A stretch of DNA of 38,849 bases from a virus. A program made the position numbers and the translations under genes. Numbering within the stretch: the first letter of the stretch is position 1; each line of letters begins with the position of its first letter. The DNA lies in the IMG/VR virus record IMGVR_UViG_3300043436_001429, positions 1-38,849 of that record; one strand, given 5' to 3'. The notes beneath the pieces were generated by a model, which was given only the letters and a program-made list of their open reading frames with translations, was not told the DNA's origin and did not search any database. Shown here in pieces: positions 15,539 to 22,603 of the stretch.

Positions 15539-15916
15539 ATGGCACTAACTACAAACATCACAAATTGCGTTAATTGGGAAGAACTTAATACTGACGCAAA
15601 TTATCCAATGACGCACAACATCTATTTTGTAACACTTGTTACAGATTTGGGTGAAATTACCGAAGAAAACTACGGTGAATTTTATGCTCGCGTTAAAGTA
15701 TATGCACAAATAACTGGCGACCATTCAATTACATTGGCAGATATAAAGCGCCGTATTGGACTTACAACTAACGTATCCAATCGCACATCAGCACAGTTCC
15801 TAAAGCGTATGACCGAATTAGGACAAAGTAATCACTACAACACGACAGCAAATCAAATCAAGGCGGCTTATTACACCGCATTAACCGAGACAGAAAAGGA
15901 ACTAACAAATGCCTAA
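15539..15916 (+). CDS. Hypothetical early protein
   Basis: A 125-residue protein preceded by AAAGGACAG (15524-15532). It reads as alternating helices with a central segment SITLADIKRRIGLTTNVSNR, which could be a small helix-turn-helix-like unit, and a helical end with many polar residues (TTANQIKAAYYTALTETEKE). It overlaps the next gene by 8 bases. I do not recognise a family and give no function. Confidence 0.6.
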   Translation: MALTTNITNCVNWEELNTDANYPMTHNIYFVTLVTDLGEITEENYGEFYARVKVYAQITGDHSITLADIKRRIGLTTNVSNRTSAQFLKRMTELGQSNHYNTTANQIKAAYYTALTETEKELTNA

Positions 15917-16133
15917 GACAACAAACACACCAAAGTATCCAAACGTTATCGTCGCAATTGACTTAGATAGTCCAGATGGCAACGCGTTTTCAATTATGGC
16001 AACAGTTTCTAGAGCATTACGTAATGCTGGCGCCACTAAAGAAGAAGTAAGTCAATACACAATGGATTCAATGAGTGGCGATTATGACAACTTACTCGCC
16101 GCCGCCAGTAAGTGGGTTAATTTCAATGGCTAA
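15909..16133 (+). CDS. Small conserved phage protein
   Basis: A 74-residue protein of a type I have seen in many phages: strand VIVAIDLDSPDGNAFSIMA, a helix VSRALRNAGATKEEV, then MSGDYDNLLAAASKWVNF. The core D-x-x-x-P-D-G-N-A-F and S-G-D-Y-x-N-L are the recurrent parts. Function is unknown in all cases I can recall. It overlaps genes on both sides, so it is translated within a tightly coupled cluster. Confidence 0.65.
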   Translation: MPKTTNTPKYPNVIVAIDLDSPDGNAFSIMATVSRALRNAGATKEEVSQYTMDSMSGDYDNLLAAASKWVNFNG

Positions 16134-16260
16134 ACCAGCACGTAGCGGCACTATCAAGTGTGGTATGTGTGGCAAATCCGTTGTAATAGGCAAATGGATA
16201 AAACTTATGTTTTGTCCTGATTCCAAATGTACTAATAGTGAGGAACTTTATTTGGACTAA
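16126..16260 (+). CDS. Small zinc-ribbon protein
   Basis: A 44-residue protein starting at ATG 16126, eight bases before the end of the preceding gene; the frame is open further upstream but has no better start. It consists of little more than one zinc ribbon: IKCGMCGKSV, a linker, then FCPDSKCTN, giving C-x2-C and C-x4-C knuckles. Possibly a nucleic-acid or protein binding adaptor. Followed directly by three hairpins. Confidence 0.65.
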   Translation: MAKPARSGTIKCGMCGKSVVIGKWIKLMFCPDSKCTNSEELYLD

Positions 16261-16266
16261 GCCGAA

Positions 16267-16317
16267 ACCGCCTTCGGGCGGTCTAGCGGTAATCGCCGCT
16301 ACTGACGAGGCTCGTCA
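16267..16317 (+). promoter_or_regulatory. Three consecutive RNA hairpins
   Basis: ACCGCC-TTCG-GGCGGT (16267-16282) has a stable UUCG tetraloop. Then come TAGCGG/CCGCTA (16284-16289 / 16296-16301) and TGACGAG/CTCGTCA (16303-16309 / 16311-16317, in practice a five-base loop). No T tract follows. They lie in the 81-base gap between two early genes and may protect or process the message. Confidence 0.6.
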
Positions 16318-16341
16318 ATGTAACTAACAAAGGACAGAAAA

Positions 16342-16854
16342 ATGACAGAAACAACAACAACAACAACCGAAGATACATACGTACTAACAATGGAAGAAGA
16401 AGTACAGCAGTTTGTAAAAGAACATAATGCAGATGGCATTGTGGCTCGTTTAGTAAAACTGGAAGAACGTTGTATTGAATTGGCGCAATCAAAAGATTCT
16501 ATTTATTCACGCCTTCAAGAACAACGCGATACAGCCCGTTCCAATCGTGAAACAGTTCGTGCCAAGTTTGTTGAGATGTTAGATGGCGATAAAGACGCCA
16601 CTATTGAAATGGACTTGAACGATATTAATGAATTACTAGAAGATATTGGCGCAAGTAAAATTGTATTTACTTGGTCGGTAGATGTAACAGTTACAGCCAC
16701 AATTACAGGTATTGAGGCTGATAGTGAAGAACAAGCAAAAGAAAAGGCAATCGCCGCACTAGAACTCCGCGTAGATACAGATTCACTTGGTGAGGACGCC
16801 AATTGTGAAGATGAAGAATATGAAGCCGACAACGCACAGGAAGAGGACAACTAA
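16342..16854 (+). CDS. Acidic early protein with coiled coil
   Basis: A 170-residue, strongly acidic protein preceded by AAAGGACAG (16329-16337). It has a Thr-rich start (ETTTTTTEDTYV), a coiled-coil helix (about 40-85, RLVKLEERCIELAQSKDSIY onward), a segment with alternating hydrophobic residues (KIVFTWSVDVTVTATITGIE, strand-like), and a highly acidic tail (EDEEYEADNAQEEDN). Acidic proteins of this kind sometimes mimic DNA or bind basic proteins; that is only a suggestion. No family recognised. Confidence 0.65.
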   Translation: MTETTTTTTEDTYVLTMEEEVQQFVKEHNADGIVARLVKLEERCIELAQSKDSIYSRLQEQRDTARSNRETVRAKFVEMLDGDKDATIEMDLNDINELLEDIGASKIVFTWSVDVTVTATITGIEADSEEQAKEKAIAALELRVDTDSLGEDANCEDEEYEADNAQEEDN

Positions 16855-16855
16855 T

Positions 16856-17131
16856 ATGCAACAGGAACCAAATTCATACATCACTATTCAACCGAATAGC
16901 CATTACCACGACGCCGCTTATAACGCAGGGCTATGCAAATCAAGCCAATATTTGGTAATTGATTTCTTTTCTTGGGTTAAGTGGTACAACGACGCAAGAT
17001 TTCAACGCAAACCAATAGTGCCAACGCCAACATTTAGTGGCGACACTTATGAAGTTGCTTTGAAAGTATGTAAGGAACTAAACCAAACCGCAGATGGCGT
17101 TTTGGCAACAACAGAAAAGGACAGTAAATAA
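16856..17131 (+). CDS. Hypothetical early protein
   Basis: A 91-residue protein; start ATG 16856 is one base after the previous stop, with GGACA upstream, and is preferred to the in-frame ATG at 16787 inside the preceding gene. Contains YLVIDFFSWVKWYNDARF, an aromatic-rich stretch, and a helical end (EVALKVCKELNQTADGVLAT). No motif or family recognised. Confidence 0.55.
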   Translation: MQQEPNSYITIQPNSHYHDAAYNAGLCKSSQYLVIDFFSWVKWYNDARFQRKPIVPTPTFSGDTYEVALKVCKELNQTADGVLATTEKDSK

Positions 17132-17133
17132 AA

Positions 17134-18147
17134 ATGGCACATAATCTAGAGCAGTTTGAAGATGGCACAACCGCGTTCTTTACAGCACGTGAAGTAGCGT
17201 GGCATAAGTTAGGCACAGTTACAGATGGCGCACTTAACGCAGAAACAGCGTTACAGACCGCGCAACTGGATTGGACTGTATTTAAATCGGAAGAACCAGT
17301 TACAACAATGGTGCCAATGTACGGCAATTCGGCGATGGAAGAAGGGTCAATGGAAGAAGTTACGCACCCTGACCGCTTTATGACGTATCGCTATCACCCA
17401 AAAACACGCAAAGCAGATTCGCTTGGCGTGGTTGGCAACCGATATACGCCTGTCCAAAATTCGGACGCGTTTTCGTTTCTTAACTACGTGTCAGATGAAT
17501 CAGGCGCAGTTTTTGAAACCGCTGGCTCAATTGATAATGGGCGCAAAGTCTTTATGACTATGAAATTGCCAAGCGGCTTAAATATCGGCGGCGTGGATGC
17601 CATTGATATGTATTTAATGGCGTGGAATACGCACGATGGGTCGTCCTCATTTAGTGTGGCAGTTACGCCTATTCGTGTCGTATGTCAGAACACTTTAACG
17701 GCGGCTTTAAAAGCGGCTAAAAGTAAGTTCTCTGTACGCCACACCGCCTCATCAACAGGCAAGATTCAAGCGGCACGTGAAGCACTTGGCATTACATTTA
17801 AATATGCCGAGGAATTTGAACGTGAGGCTGAATTACTACTAAGCCAAAAGATGACGGACAAAGAGTTCGCTCAAATGGTTGAAATCGCAATTCCACTTAA
17901 TGACCCTGAATCACCACGTGCCGTCACAATGGCAGAACAGGCACGTGGCACATTAATGGCATTATGGAAAGCGCCAACGCAAGCCAACGTTAAGAATACA
18001 AAGTGGGCGGCATATAACACGTTCGCTGAGTATTCAGATTGGGCTAAGCCAGTTCGTGCCAAAGATGGTGACGTGGCACGTGCCGAACGTATTGTGAATG
18101 GCAACGGCGACCGATTCAAGAACAAAATGTTGGCACTTCTTAACTAA
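17134..18147 (+). CDS. DUF932 phage/plasmid-like protein
   Basis: A 337-residue member of the DUF932 family, found in phages and plasmids. The start is characteristic: MAHNLEQFEDGTTAFFTARE then VAWHKLGTVTDG. Further family features are VVGNRYTPVQNSDAFSFLN near residue 103, VFETAGSIDNGRKVFMTMKL, and the conserved VVCQNTLTAALKAA near 183, where R-V-V-C-Q-N-T is the hallmark. The role is not established, though it is often beside recombination genes, as it is here with RecT downstream. It carries the AAAGGACAG leader (17116-17124) and is followed by a large inverted repeat. Confidence 0.87.
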   Translation: MAHNLEQFEDGTTAFFTAREVAWHKLGTVTDGALNAETALQTAQLDWTVFKSEEPVTTMVPMYGNSAMEEGSMEEVTHPDRFMTYRYHPKTRKADSLGVVGNRYTPVQNSDAFSFLNYVSDESGAVFETAGSIDNGRKVFMTMKLPSGLNIGGVDAIDMYLMAWNTHDGSSSFSVAVTPIRVVCQNTLTAALKAAKSKFSVRHTASSTGKIQAAREALGITFKYAEEFEREAELLLSQKMTDKEFAQMVEIAIPLNDPESPRAVTMAEQARGTLMALWKAPTQANVKNTKWAAYNTFAEYSDWAKPVRAKDGDVARAERIVNGNGDRFKNKMLALLN

Positions 18148-18165
18148 CCAGCCAAACTAACCGAT

Positions 18166-18226
18166 TAGGCGCGTTGGCACTTATCTATCTACATAAAGAC
18201 ACACAGATAAGTGCCAAACGCGCCTA
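18166..18226. repeat. Long near-perfect inverted repeat (21/22 bp)
   Basis: The left arm runs 18166-18186 (begins TAGGCGCGTTGG, ends CACTTATCT) and the right arm 18205-18226; they are complementary over 21 pairs with one extra A in the right arm. The loop is 18 bases. No T tract follows. It could end transcription by another route, serve as a processing site, or be an operator. Confidence 0.8.
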
Positions 18227-18257
18227 TGACGTTCCTATGACGTATCAAGTAGAATTT
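18223..18257 (+). promoter_or_regulatory. CCTATGACGT direct repeats and possible promoter
   Basis: CCTATGACGT occurs at 18223-18232 and 18234-18243, an 11-base step (one helical turn). TAGAAT a few bases later resembles a -10 box, and the second repeat covers where a -35 box would lie. This could be a regulated promoter for the genes from 18277 onward. Weak support. Confidence 0.3.
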
Positions 18258-18276
18258 AATTAGGGGGCAACCACAA

Positions 18277-18504
18277 ATGAGTAATGTATTAGCGTTTATT
18301 TTCGCCACGTTTTTTAGTGGCGCTGTTTTGTATTTTGTACGTTCAACATATCCGTCAGCACAACGCCTAACAGTTCGCGGCAATCGCCTTGTATTTCTCC
18401 TGTTGTTAGTAGTTGGCTTTTTAATGGCGCAGTTTATGTTCCACTTTTATATCAATTGCGATTTAACGCAACCAAATTCGGCGTGCCAAATTGGTTGGAT
18501 ATAG
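18277..18504 (+). CDS. Small membrane protein
   Basis: A 75-residue protein with two membrane helices: LAFIFATFFSGAVLYFV (about 5-21) and RLVFLLLLVVGFLMAQFMFHF (about 37-57), joined by a basic loop (RSTYPSAQRLTVRGNR) that should face the cytoplasm. The start has AGGGGG upstream. It is the first gene after the inverted repeat and before the recombination genes. It may alter the host membrane or superinfection, but nothing specific is recognisable. Confidence 0.6.
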   Translation: MSNVLAFIFATFFSGAVLYFVRSTYPSAQRLTVRGNRLVFLLLLVVGFLMAQFMFHFYINCDLTQPNSACQIGWI

Positions 18505-18553
18505 GCGCAGTTGTTTCAGCCGAAGTGCAAGGCGCACGGCGGTGCAAAATAGG
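18505..18553 (+). repeat. Interspersed GCGCAGTTGTT element, copy 3
   Basis: GCGCAGTTGTTT starts directly at the base after the membrane-protein stop TAG, followed by CAGCCGA and ACGGCGGTGCAAAAT. The layout matches the copy at 22545. No terminator T tract. Confidence 0.6.
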
Positions 18554-18563
18554 AAGGCAAAAA

Positions 18564-18779
18564 ATGGCAAGAATATATATAAAGGCAATAGTCGCAGTTG
18601 ATATGCCTGAACCAAAAGCAACAATAGAAAAACAAAGCACAAAAGAACGTAACGAACAGTTACGCGAATACGCGGCAGAAAGAATTCTTGACGCTCTTTC
18701 AGGCGCGGAATTAAACCCAACAATCCAGCGCATTAATTTATCGCGCACAATCAAAGAAAAGGACAGTACAAATGAGTAA
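18564..18779 (+). CDS. Hypothetical protein upstream of RecT
   Basis: A 71-residue protein with start ATG 18564 behind AGGAAGG; the longer frame from 18456 has no ribosome site and overlaps the membrane protein. The N-terminus is strand-like (ARIYIKAIVAVDMPEP), followed by a charged helix (TKERNEQLREYAAERILDALSG). It overlaps the recT start by 8 bases, suggesting translational coupling with the recombinase. Function unknown. Confidence 0.6.
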   Translation: MARIYIKAIVAVDMPEPKATIEKQSTKERNEQLREYAAERILDALSGAELNPTIQRINLSRTIKEKDSTNE

Positions 18780-19590
18780 TAACAGTTCAGCACTTGCAGT
18801 TAATTCCGACCAAAACTTTTGGGACGAGCAACAACTAGCCGCACTAAAGCAGATTGGGCTGGCAAATGCGCCAAAGCCTGAACTAGCGGTGTTTCTTCAT
18901 TATTGTCAGCGCACAGGGCTAGACCCATTTGCACGGCAAATTTATATGATTGAACGCGGCGGACGTTTTACAATCCAAGCCAGTATTGATGGCTTACGTA
19001 TCGTTGCACAACGCTCTAACGAATACGCAGGTCAATCGGGTCCATTTTGGTGTGGCGCGGACGGCGTATGGACAGACGTTTGGCTACAAAGCACACCGCC
19101 AACAGCGGCAAAAGTTGGCGTTATGCGCAAAGGCTTCACAGAAGTTTTGTGGGCTGTTGCAAAGTTTGAGAGTTATAACGCTAACTCGCCTATTTGGAAA
19201 AAAATGCCTGATTTGATGATAGCGAAATGTGCCGAGGCACTAGCGTTACGCAAGGCATTTCCAAATGACTTATCAGGTATCTACACGGCAGAAGAAATGG
19301 AACAGGCGGCGCCAGTTAGTACGCCAGTTGCACAACCTGTTGTGGAGATTACAGAAATTACGCCACAAACTACAAAAGCAAACAATGAACTTACTGTTGA
19401 TTTGCTTAACATTTTAGATGAAGTGGAAAAAATAACGACAGTAGAAGCACTAAAAGCGTTATTTGACCGCCATAAAGTGTATTTAGATTATATGTTTATG
19501 TCGCCAGTTCTTGGACAAGAAATTAATCTACGTATGGCGATTATGGTTCGCAAAAGCGAATTGGAAGATGGCGTAAGTGTTGGACAATAA
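18772..19590 (+). CDS. RecT/Bet-family single-strand annealing protein
   Basis: A 272-residue recombinase of the RecT/lambda Beta family, which binds single-stranded DNA and anneals complementary strands during phage recombination. Family hallmarks are FLHYCQRTGLDPFARQIYMI near residue 41, FTIQASIDGLRIVAQRSNEY near 63-82, MRKGFTEVLWAVAKFESY, and PDLMIAKCAEALALRKAFPN near 145-165, followed by L-S-G-I-Y-T-A-E-E. The C-terminal 90 residues are variable with a helical end. The partner nuclease is encoded at 20799. The gene carries AAAGGACAG (18758-18766). Confidence 0.92.
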   Translation: MSNNSSALAVNSDQNFWDEQQLAALKQIGLANAPKPELAVFLHYCQRTGLDPFARQIYMIERGGRFTIQASIDGLRIVAQRSNEYAGQSGPFWCGADGVWTDVWLQSTPPTAAKVGVMRKGFTEVLWAVAKFESYNANSPIWKKMPDLMIAKCAEALALRKAFPNDLSGIYTAEEMEQAAPVSTPVAQPVVEITEITPQTTKANNELTVDLLNILDEVEKITTVEALKALFDRHKVYLDYMFMSPVLGQEINLRMAIMVRKSELEDGVSVGQ

Positions 19591-19903
19591 TTTCCATTGG
19601 GAATTAGATTTTAGTGGCGAAACAACGCCTGCGGATAGATTTCAAACGTTTCACGAACGTAATCCGCAGGTGTTTTCGGCACTTGAATCAATGACCCAAG
19701 AAATGTATCAACGCGGACGCAAACGTATCGGCATAAATATGCTGTTAGAGGTATTACGTTGGAATTACTATATGAAAACGGACGACCCAAATTCCGATTT
19801 CAAAATCAATAACAACTACGCGCCATATTACGCACGGCTGTTAATTGATAAACACCCCGAATGGAACGACTTATTCCAACTAAGAGAGATGAGAAGTAAG
19901 TGA
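19577..19903 (+). CDS. Conserved phage protein near recombination genes
   Basis: A 108-residue protein starting on GTG 19577 inside the end of recT. It contains FQTFHERNPQVFSALESMTQ, then GRKRIGINMLLEVLRWNYYM and FKINNNYAPYYARLLIDKHP ending in LFQLREMRSK. I recognise this as a small conserved phage protein (start F-x-x-F-H-x-x-N-P, core G-x-K-x-I-G-I) found in many phages, with unknown role. It probably folds as one helical domain. Overlaps the next gene by 4 bases (GTGA). Confidence 0.7.
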   Translation: MLDNNFHWELDFSGETTPADRFQTFHERNPQVFSALESMTQEMYQRGRKRIGINMLLEVLRWNYYMKTDDPNSDFKINNNYAPYYARLLIDKHPEWNDLFQLREMRSK

Positions 19904-20139
19904 GCAAAGATATAAATACAGAGTGGCTGGCGCTGTTAAGCAAACTTAATGGCGGCACAAAAGTTACAAGTAGTTCAGTAAAAATACATTACAAGGAATC
20001 CGCGCCGTTAAATAACGTGCCAGTAGAGGCTCTATTTGAGTTATACGGCAATTTAATACTGGCTGGCTTTGAAAAGGACGAGGCGCTGGTCATTGTATGT
20101 TCAGTTATTCGGACAGATTATGCCGAAAGAGCCAATTAG
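19900..20139 (+). CDS. Hypothetical protein
   Basis: A 79-residue protein from a GTG coupled to the preceding stop. It reads as one small domain with N-terminal polar part and a helical C-terminus (PVEALFELYGNLILAGFEKDEALVIVCSVIRTDY). No motif or family recognised. Its end overlaps the start of the following zinc ribbon gene by 20 bases. Confidence 0.55.
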   Translation: MSKDINTEWLALLSKLNGGTKVTSSSVKIHYKESAPLNNVPVEALFELYGNLILAGFEKDEALVIVCSVIRTDYAERAN

Positions 20140-20242
20140 ATGTTGGTATTGTGGAAACTGGAAACTAAACGTCACAGACCAATGTTCGGTGTGTGGCTAC
20201 GGCGCAAAAGGAATCGCAAATGGTAACGCCACAAGCCATTGA
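20120..20242 (+). CDS. Very small zinc-ribbon protein
   Basis: A 40-residue protein with ATG 20120 preceded by CGGACAGATT, similar to the shared early leader. The product MPKEPIRCWYCGNWKLN then TDQCSVCGYGAKG has two C-x2-C knuckles 10 residues apart, a compact zinc ribbon. It overlaps genes at both ends in other frames, so it escapes length-based gene finding. Its Cys pattern and leader argue that it is real. Confidence 0.6.
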   Translation: MPKEPIRCWYCGNWKLNVTDQCSVCGYGAKGIANGNATSH

Positions 20243-20558
20243 GAATCGCCTTACCAGCCTAAGCAGAGAAGTTGATGAATCTCATCAATTTCTAAATGAC
20301 GCGGAAGTGGCGTATCACGGCGCAAAAGCCACCTATGAAATAGCAATGGCAACATCTAGGCTGTCATTTGCAAATGAAAAACTACGTGTTCAAGACGTGC
20401 AAGATATAGCGTTACGAGATAACGCACATCTTTACCGCGCCTTGAATTCAGCAGAGGCAACTGTCAAAGCGGCACGTGCCAACGCTCAACGAATACGCAC
20501 ACAAGTAGATATAGCACGGTCTATCGGAACGTCCGTTAGAGCAAGTTTAGAAATGTAA
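20220..20558 (+). CDS. Coiled-coil protein of recombination cluster
   Basis: A 112-residue, nearly all helical protein. I choose ATG 20220 with AAAAGGAA before it over the in-frame GTG at 20193. The sequence (ENRLTSLSREVDESHQFLND; AEVAYHGAKATYEIAMA; RTQVDIARSIGTSVRASLEM) matches a helical hairpin protein that I know beside RecT/nuclease genes in many phages of Actinobacteria. Its role is unknown; it might organise single-strand DNA proteins. The end V-D-I-A-R-S-x-x-x-x-V-R is the most conserved part as I recall it. Confidence 0.65.
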   Translation: MVTPQAIENRLTSLSREVDESHQFLNDAEVAYHGAKATYEIAMATSRLSFANEKLRVQDVQDIALRDNAHLYRALNSAEATVKAARANAQRIRTQVDIARSIGTSVRASLEM

Positions 20559-20568
20559 AGGACAGATA

Positions 20569-20802
20569 ATGAGAGTTTCATTTATTAACAGCATAATCGC
20601 CAATAAAAAACCCGATTATGAAATAGCCATAATTTGGTTTGATAAGACAGACGCAGAGGGAATTGCAGAAGATGACCTTTCGCCTGCCGAATGGATAAAA
20701 ATAGTTAGACAATTCACCAGTAATAAGTATATGAATCAAATTGCCGATGAATTGATGAGTGATTTAGTGACCGACATACTAGAAGCAAGGGACAAGAAAT
20801 GA
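20569..20802 (+). CDS. Hypothetical protein
   Basis: A 77-residue protein with AAAGGACAG leader (20557-20565). A strand-like segment DYEIAIIWFDKTDAEGI is followed by two helices (PAEWIKIVRQFT; MNQIADELMSDLVTDILEAR). It overlaps the nuclease gene by 4 bases (ATGA) and so is coupled to it. Function unknown. Confidence 0.55.
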   Translation: MRVSFINSIIANKKPDYEIAIIWFDKTDAEGIAEDDLSPAEWIKIVRQFTSNKYMNQIADELMSDLVTDILEARDKK

Positions 20803-21704
20803 AAATAGATGAAATGTTAATGAAGGCACTTAACAGTTACGATAATAACCGCGCTCGCTCACAGCAAGTGGAAATCGGTGTATCGCAAATTGGCGGTTGT
20901 CGCACACAAGTTTGGCTGCAATTACAGGACGCCGAACGCACAAACGATACGTTAAAACTTCCAGCATTAATGGGAACAGCAATCCATAAAATGATTGAGG
21001 AAGCGTTATCAGCCGATTGGAACGAATATCAAATGGAACGCGAAGTGGAATATGACGGCTTAAAGGGGCATATAGATTTATATGTGCCGTCTATTGGCGC
21101 CGTTGTAGATTGGAAAACAACCAAGTTAAAGAATTTGGATTACTTTCCAAGTAAGCAACAACGTTGGCAAGTGCATTTGTATGCCTTCTTACTGTCAAAA
21201 AACGGAGAAACCCCAAAAACAGTAACATTAGTTGGCATACCACGTGACGGCGATGAACGACACATAAAAATCCACACGGAAAATTATGATGAGCAAATGG
21301 CGATGGACGCACTTTTGTGGTTGGCTGACGTAAAAGAACGTACAGAGGCGCCAGCGCCTGAACGCCACGCGGCTCAATTTTGCCAACATTATTGTCCATA
21401 TTTTGGCGATGTATGTTTGGGAAAAGGTAAAGAAGTCAATACTGAAACCATTACAGATGAAGTGGTAATTGGCGCCGTTGATAAATACATTGAAATATCC
21501 GCCGAAATAAAGACACTAGAAGATAAAAAGGACGGCATTAAAGCGTTACTAGAAAATGTTGATGGCGTAACGCCAAGTGGCGTGGCTGTTAAGTGGTCGC
21601 AAGTGGCAGGGCGGTCATCTATTGACGAAGCAGAAGTCCAAAAATTATTAGGGTACGTTCCGAAAAAGCAAGGCGACCCTTCTATGCGATTGTCGGTGAA
21701 GTAA
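20799..21704 (+). CDS. PD-(D/E)XK exonuclease, Cas4/RecB-like, with Fe-S cysteines
   Basis: A 301-residue nuclease that probably resects DNA ends to feed the RecT annealase. Motifs: GTAIHKMIEEA (H63), D93 in KGHIDLYVP, D104-W-K106 in VVDWKTTK, and Q124-x3-Y128 in QVHLYAF, the RecB-type order H, D, D-x-K, Q-x3-Y. Cysteines C34 (IGGCR), C195, C199 and C206 (FCQHYCPYFGDVC) are placed as in the 4Fe-4S staple of Cas4/AddB nucleases. Residues after 210 include a charged helix (IKTLEDKKDGIKALLENVDG) and a basic tail. Overlaps the replication gene by one base. Confidence 0.88.
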   Translation: MKIDEMLMKALNSYDNNRARSQQVEIGVSQIGGCRTQVWLQLQDAERTNDTLKLPALMGTAIHKMIEEALSADWNEYQMEREVEYDGLKGHIDLYVPSIGAVVDWKTTKLKNLDYFPSKQQRWQVHLYAFLLSKNGETPKTVTLVGIPRDGDERHIKIHTENYDEQMAMDALLWLADVKERTEAPAPERHAAQFCQHYCPYFGDVCLGKGKEVNTETITDEVVIGAVDKYIEISAEIKTLEDKKDGIKALLENVDGVTPSGVAVKWSQVAGRSSIDEAEVQKLLGYVPKKQGDPSMRLSVK

Positions 21705-22546
21705 TGACGTGGGTAAAAATAGATGATTCTTTTCCGAATCACCCAAAGATAGTTGGTTTAACTGATAAGGCGTTTCGGATACACATTAGTGGTTTGTGTT
21801 ATTGCGGTACGTATTTAACAGATGGATTTGTGCCAATGACTATTGCGGCACGATTTGCCAATGAAGATATGCAATACATAGTAGAACTAACAAAGGCTGG
21901 CTTATGGCGTGAAGCGCCACAAGATAACGGCTTTCATATACACGATTACTTGGCACATCAAACAAGTAAGACGCAAGTGGAAGAAAAGCGGCAAACTGTC
22001 AGAGAGAGGCAGAAGCGTTACCGCGAGCGTCACAAAGTCACAGAGGCAGAACCAGCCGAATCGGAAGGCGGTGATGACGGCTGGGGTAACGCGTTAGTTT
22101 CCCCTACAGAATACAGAATACAGAATACAGATAACAGAACACAGAATACAGAATACATAAATACAGAAGAAGAAGAAAACCTTCCTACGCCTAGAAATAA
22201 AAGTGCCAAATTGGCGGTAGAAATAATTGCCAACAAGTTAGCCATAGCAAGAGCAGATGGCATTAACGCTTGGAACTTATCTAAACTGGTTGAGGAAGAG
22301 TGGGACAAGTTACACGCAAGTGATGATATAGGCGGCTGTATTGCATTAACGGCTTGGTATGTATCTGAACTTCAATCGCGGCAACTATCTAGTGCCGAAA
22401 TTGGACGTATCGGACAAATGACCAAACGTTTTGGCAGAATTGCCTTACTAGCCATTGATGAGGCGGCAAGTAAAGATTTAACCGATTTGGTTAGTTATGC
22501 CTTCCGAGTGGCGCAAAATATGTATGCAAATAAGGCGGCGCAATAA
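21704..22546 (+). CDS. Replication initiator / replisome organiser
   Basis: A 280-residue protein. Residues 1-95 match the winged-helix domain of phage initiators in Actinobacteria: WVKIDDSFPNHPKIVGLTDK, AFRIHISGLCYCG, LTDGFVPMTIAARFA, and FHIHDYLAHQTSKTQV. A basic helix (EEKRQTVRERQKRYRERHK) follows. The linker 130-160 (EYRIQNTDNRTQNTEY, INTEEEE) is encoded by an array of 7-bp direct repeats, a candidate origin. The C-terminal domain (about 175-280, helical, VEEEWDKLHASDDIGGCIAL) may load host replication factors. As no polymerase, primase or helicase is seen, this is likely the key protein linking phage DNA to the host replisome. Confidence 0.78.
   Translation: MTWVKIDDSFPNHPKIVGLTDKAFRIHISGLCYCGTYLTDGFVPMTIAARFANEDMQYIVELTKAGLWREAPQDNGFHIHDYLAHQTSKTQVEEKRQTVRERQKRYRERHKVTEAEPAESEGGDDGWGNALVSPTEYRIQNTDNRTQNTEYINTEEEENLPTPRNKSAKLAVEIIANKLAIARADGINAWNLSKLVEEEWDKLHASDDIGGCIALTAWYVSELQSRQLSSAEIGRIGQMTKRFGRIALLAIDEAASKDLTDLVSYAFRVAQNMYANKAAQ
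22105..22168. repeat. 7-bp iteron array inside the initiator gene (candidate origin)
   Basis: Units of 7 bp with consensus TACAGAA run without a gap from 22105 to 22160 (TACAGAA three times, TACAGAT, AACAGAA, CACAGAA, TACAGAA, TACATAA), plus another TACAGAA at 22162-22168. Since 7 is not a multiple of 3, selection acts on the DNA period as well as on the protein. The array is AT-rich and lies in the gene of the likely initiator, as lambda ori lies inside gene O. Confidence 0.7.
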
Positions 22547-22586
22547 AATGTGCGCAGTTGTTTGTGCCGACAGGCGGCGCAAAATT
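22545..22586 (+). repeat. Interspersed GCGCAGTTGTT element, copy 2
   Basis: AAAATGTGCGCAGTTGTT overlaps the end of the initiator stop codon and is followed by GTGCCGA and GGCGGCGCAAAATT. Identical over 18 bases to copy 1 at 14182. The arms TGCGC and GCGCA could pair. Confidence 0.75.
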
Positions 22587-22603
22587 AACCGAAAGGAAAA
22601 CAA

